From NCBI GenBank assembly GCA_027858865.1, contig JAQIBW010000097.1, forward strand, positions 1 to 14,467: 14,467 bases of DNA, written 5' to 3'. The stretch is from Sulfurimonas sp. (lineage in GTDB: Bacteria; Campylobacterota; Campylobacteria; Campylobacterales; Sulfurimonadaceae). Shown here one piece after another: positions 13,919-14,467 of this stretch. Position 1 is the stretch's first letter. Each line of letters starts with the position of its first letter. Under the pieces are notes generated by a model that saw nothing but the letters and a program-made list of their open reading frames with translations, searched no databases and was not told where the DNA came from. The translations under genes and the position numbers were made by a program.

Positions 13919-14467
13919 ATGGAAAATGTATATTTAGGGCGCCAACCAATTCTTGATAGTAAAGGTGAGCTTGTTGCTTATGAGATTTTATATAGAGACG
14001 GTGCTAAAACAAGTCATATAAGCGATGATCGTTTTGCAAGTGCTTCTGTTATAAGTAATGTTTTAAACAAGTTTGGAACAAGCACTCTGCTTGGTAATCG
14101 TAGAGCATTTGTCAAAGTTGATGAAAAGTTTTTACTTCACGATATTATCTTCTCTATTCCAAAAGAATTTTTTATCTTTGCACTTTTTGAAGATGTACGG
14201 ATGAGTGAAAAAGTAGTTGAAAGACTTCAACAGCTTCATGCTAAAGAGTATATCCTTGCCATAAATGATATTTCTTTAAATAATGATAATTTTAAAGAGT
14301 ATTCAAAAGTATATAAAGAACTCTCATACATAAAAATAAATCTAGATAAAGACATCGATCTTGAAATGAAAGAGATGATAAGTGAGATGAAAGCTCACAA
14401 TATCAAAGTAGTCGGTTCTAAAATAGAAGATAATGCACATTATTCATTGGCAAAAGAGCTTGGATGC
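13919..14467 (+). CDS. EAL-like (probably EAL-HDOD, YuxH type) signalling protein, N-terminal part
   Basis: The first 183 codons of a gene that runs off the window. The start MENVYLGRQPILDSKGELVA, then YEILYRDGA, matches the beginning of EAL-HDOD proteins, which open with a degenerate EAL domain ((F/Y)xxRQPIxD...GYELLYR) followed by an HDOD domain. The canonical EAL triplet is replaced by YEILYR, so cyclic di-GMP hydrolysis is unlikely. Later segments (FIFALFEDVRMSEKVVERLQ, then YILAINDISLN, and IKINLDKDI, then IKVVGSKIEDNAHYSLAKEL) follow the barrel strands of the EAL fold. The HDOD half lies outside the window, so the full architecture is an inference. The RBS is weak. Such proteins are usually signalling adaptors. 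It lies 55 nt after the methyltransferase gene and may have its own promoter. Confidence 0.85.
   Translation, partial: MENVYLGRQPILDSKGELVAYEILYRDGAKTSHISDDRFASASVISNVLNKFGTSTLLGNRRAFVKVDEKFLLHDIIFSIPKEFFIFALFEDVRMSEKVVERLQQLHAKEYILAINDISLNNDNFKEYSKVYKELSYIKINLDKDIDLEMKEMISEMKAHNIKVVGSKIEDNAHYSLAKELGC

Overview
The window looks like chromosomal DNA of a Campylobacterota (Epsilonproteobacteria) organism, most likely close to Sulfurimonas. The grounds are low GC and dense packing, the rnc-aroC pair, an RNase III closely resembling the Helicobacter protein as I remember it, a NIF-type nifS-nifU pair as housekeeping Fe-S genes, a stand-alone Aer/CetB-like PAS protein, and many extended -10 promoters. 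No database search was possible, so the genus is an inference.

Layout. 1-1948 (+): the 3' end of rnc, aroC and a CetB-like PAS protein, tightly packed. 1967-2921: a damaged locus. A periplasmic-type N-acetylmuramoyl-L-alanine amidase gene (-) and a DUF302 gene (+) start head to head at the same base (2475). Both lack the N-terminal part expected for exported proteins, and the amidase also carries a frameshift. 2986-5269 (-): a molybdopterin-linked run of moaC, a DUF493/YbeD gene and a 353-aa coiled-coil protein, preceded by a 142-aa unknown gene that is itself frameshifted. 5328-7161 (-): leuC and mobA, 1 nt apart. 7313-8885 (+): an AraC-type regulator and a membrane diguanylate cyclase, probably one operon. 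8908-9411 (-): an unknown protein. 9562-11775 (+): nifS and nifU, with two inverted repeats upstream. 11885-12481 (+): an EF-Tu-prolyl-hydroxylase-like 2-oxoglutarate oxygenase. 12482-13051 (-): a four-helix b-type cytochrome. 13084-13863 (+): a TrmH/SpoU methyltransferase. 13919 to the end (+): the start of an EAL-like (probably EAL-HDOD) protein.

How the genes relate. Most are housekeeping: RNA processing, chorismate, leucine, molybdenum cofactor and Fe-S cluster synthesis, with some signalling. LeuC needs Fe-S clusters of the kind NifS/NifU make, and MoaC and MobA act early and late in molybdenum cofactor synthesis. I see no obvious new defence or mobile system. The most unusual signals are: two genes each needing a -1 shift at an A6 tract in exactly the right phase, the double truncation at 2475, a symmetric bidirectional extended -10 that would give trmH an almost leaderless mRNA, and paired dyads in front of nifS. 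There are no tRNA or rRNA genes, CRISPR arrays or insertion sequences that I can see.
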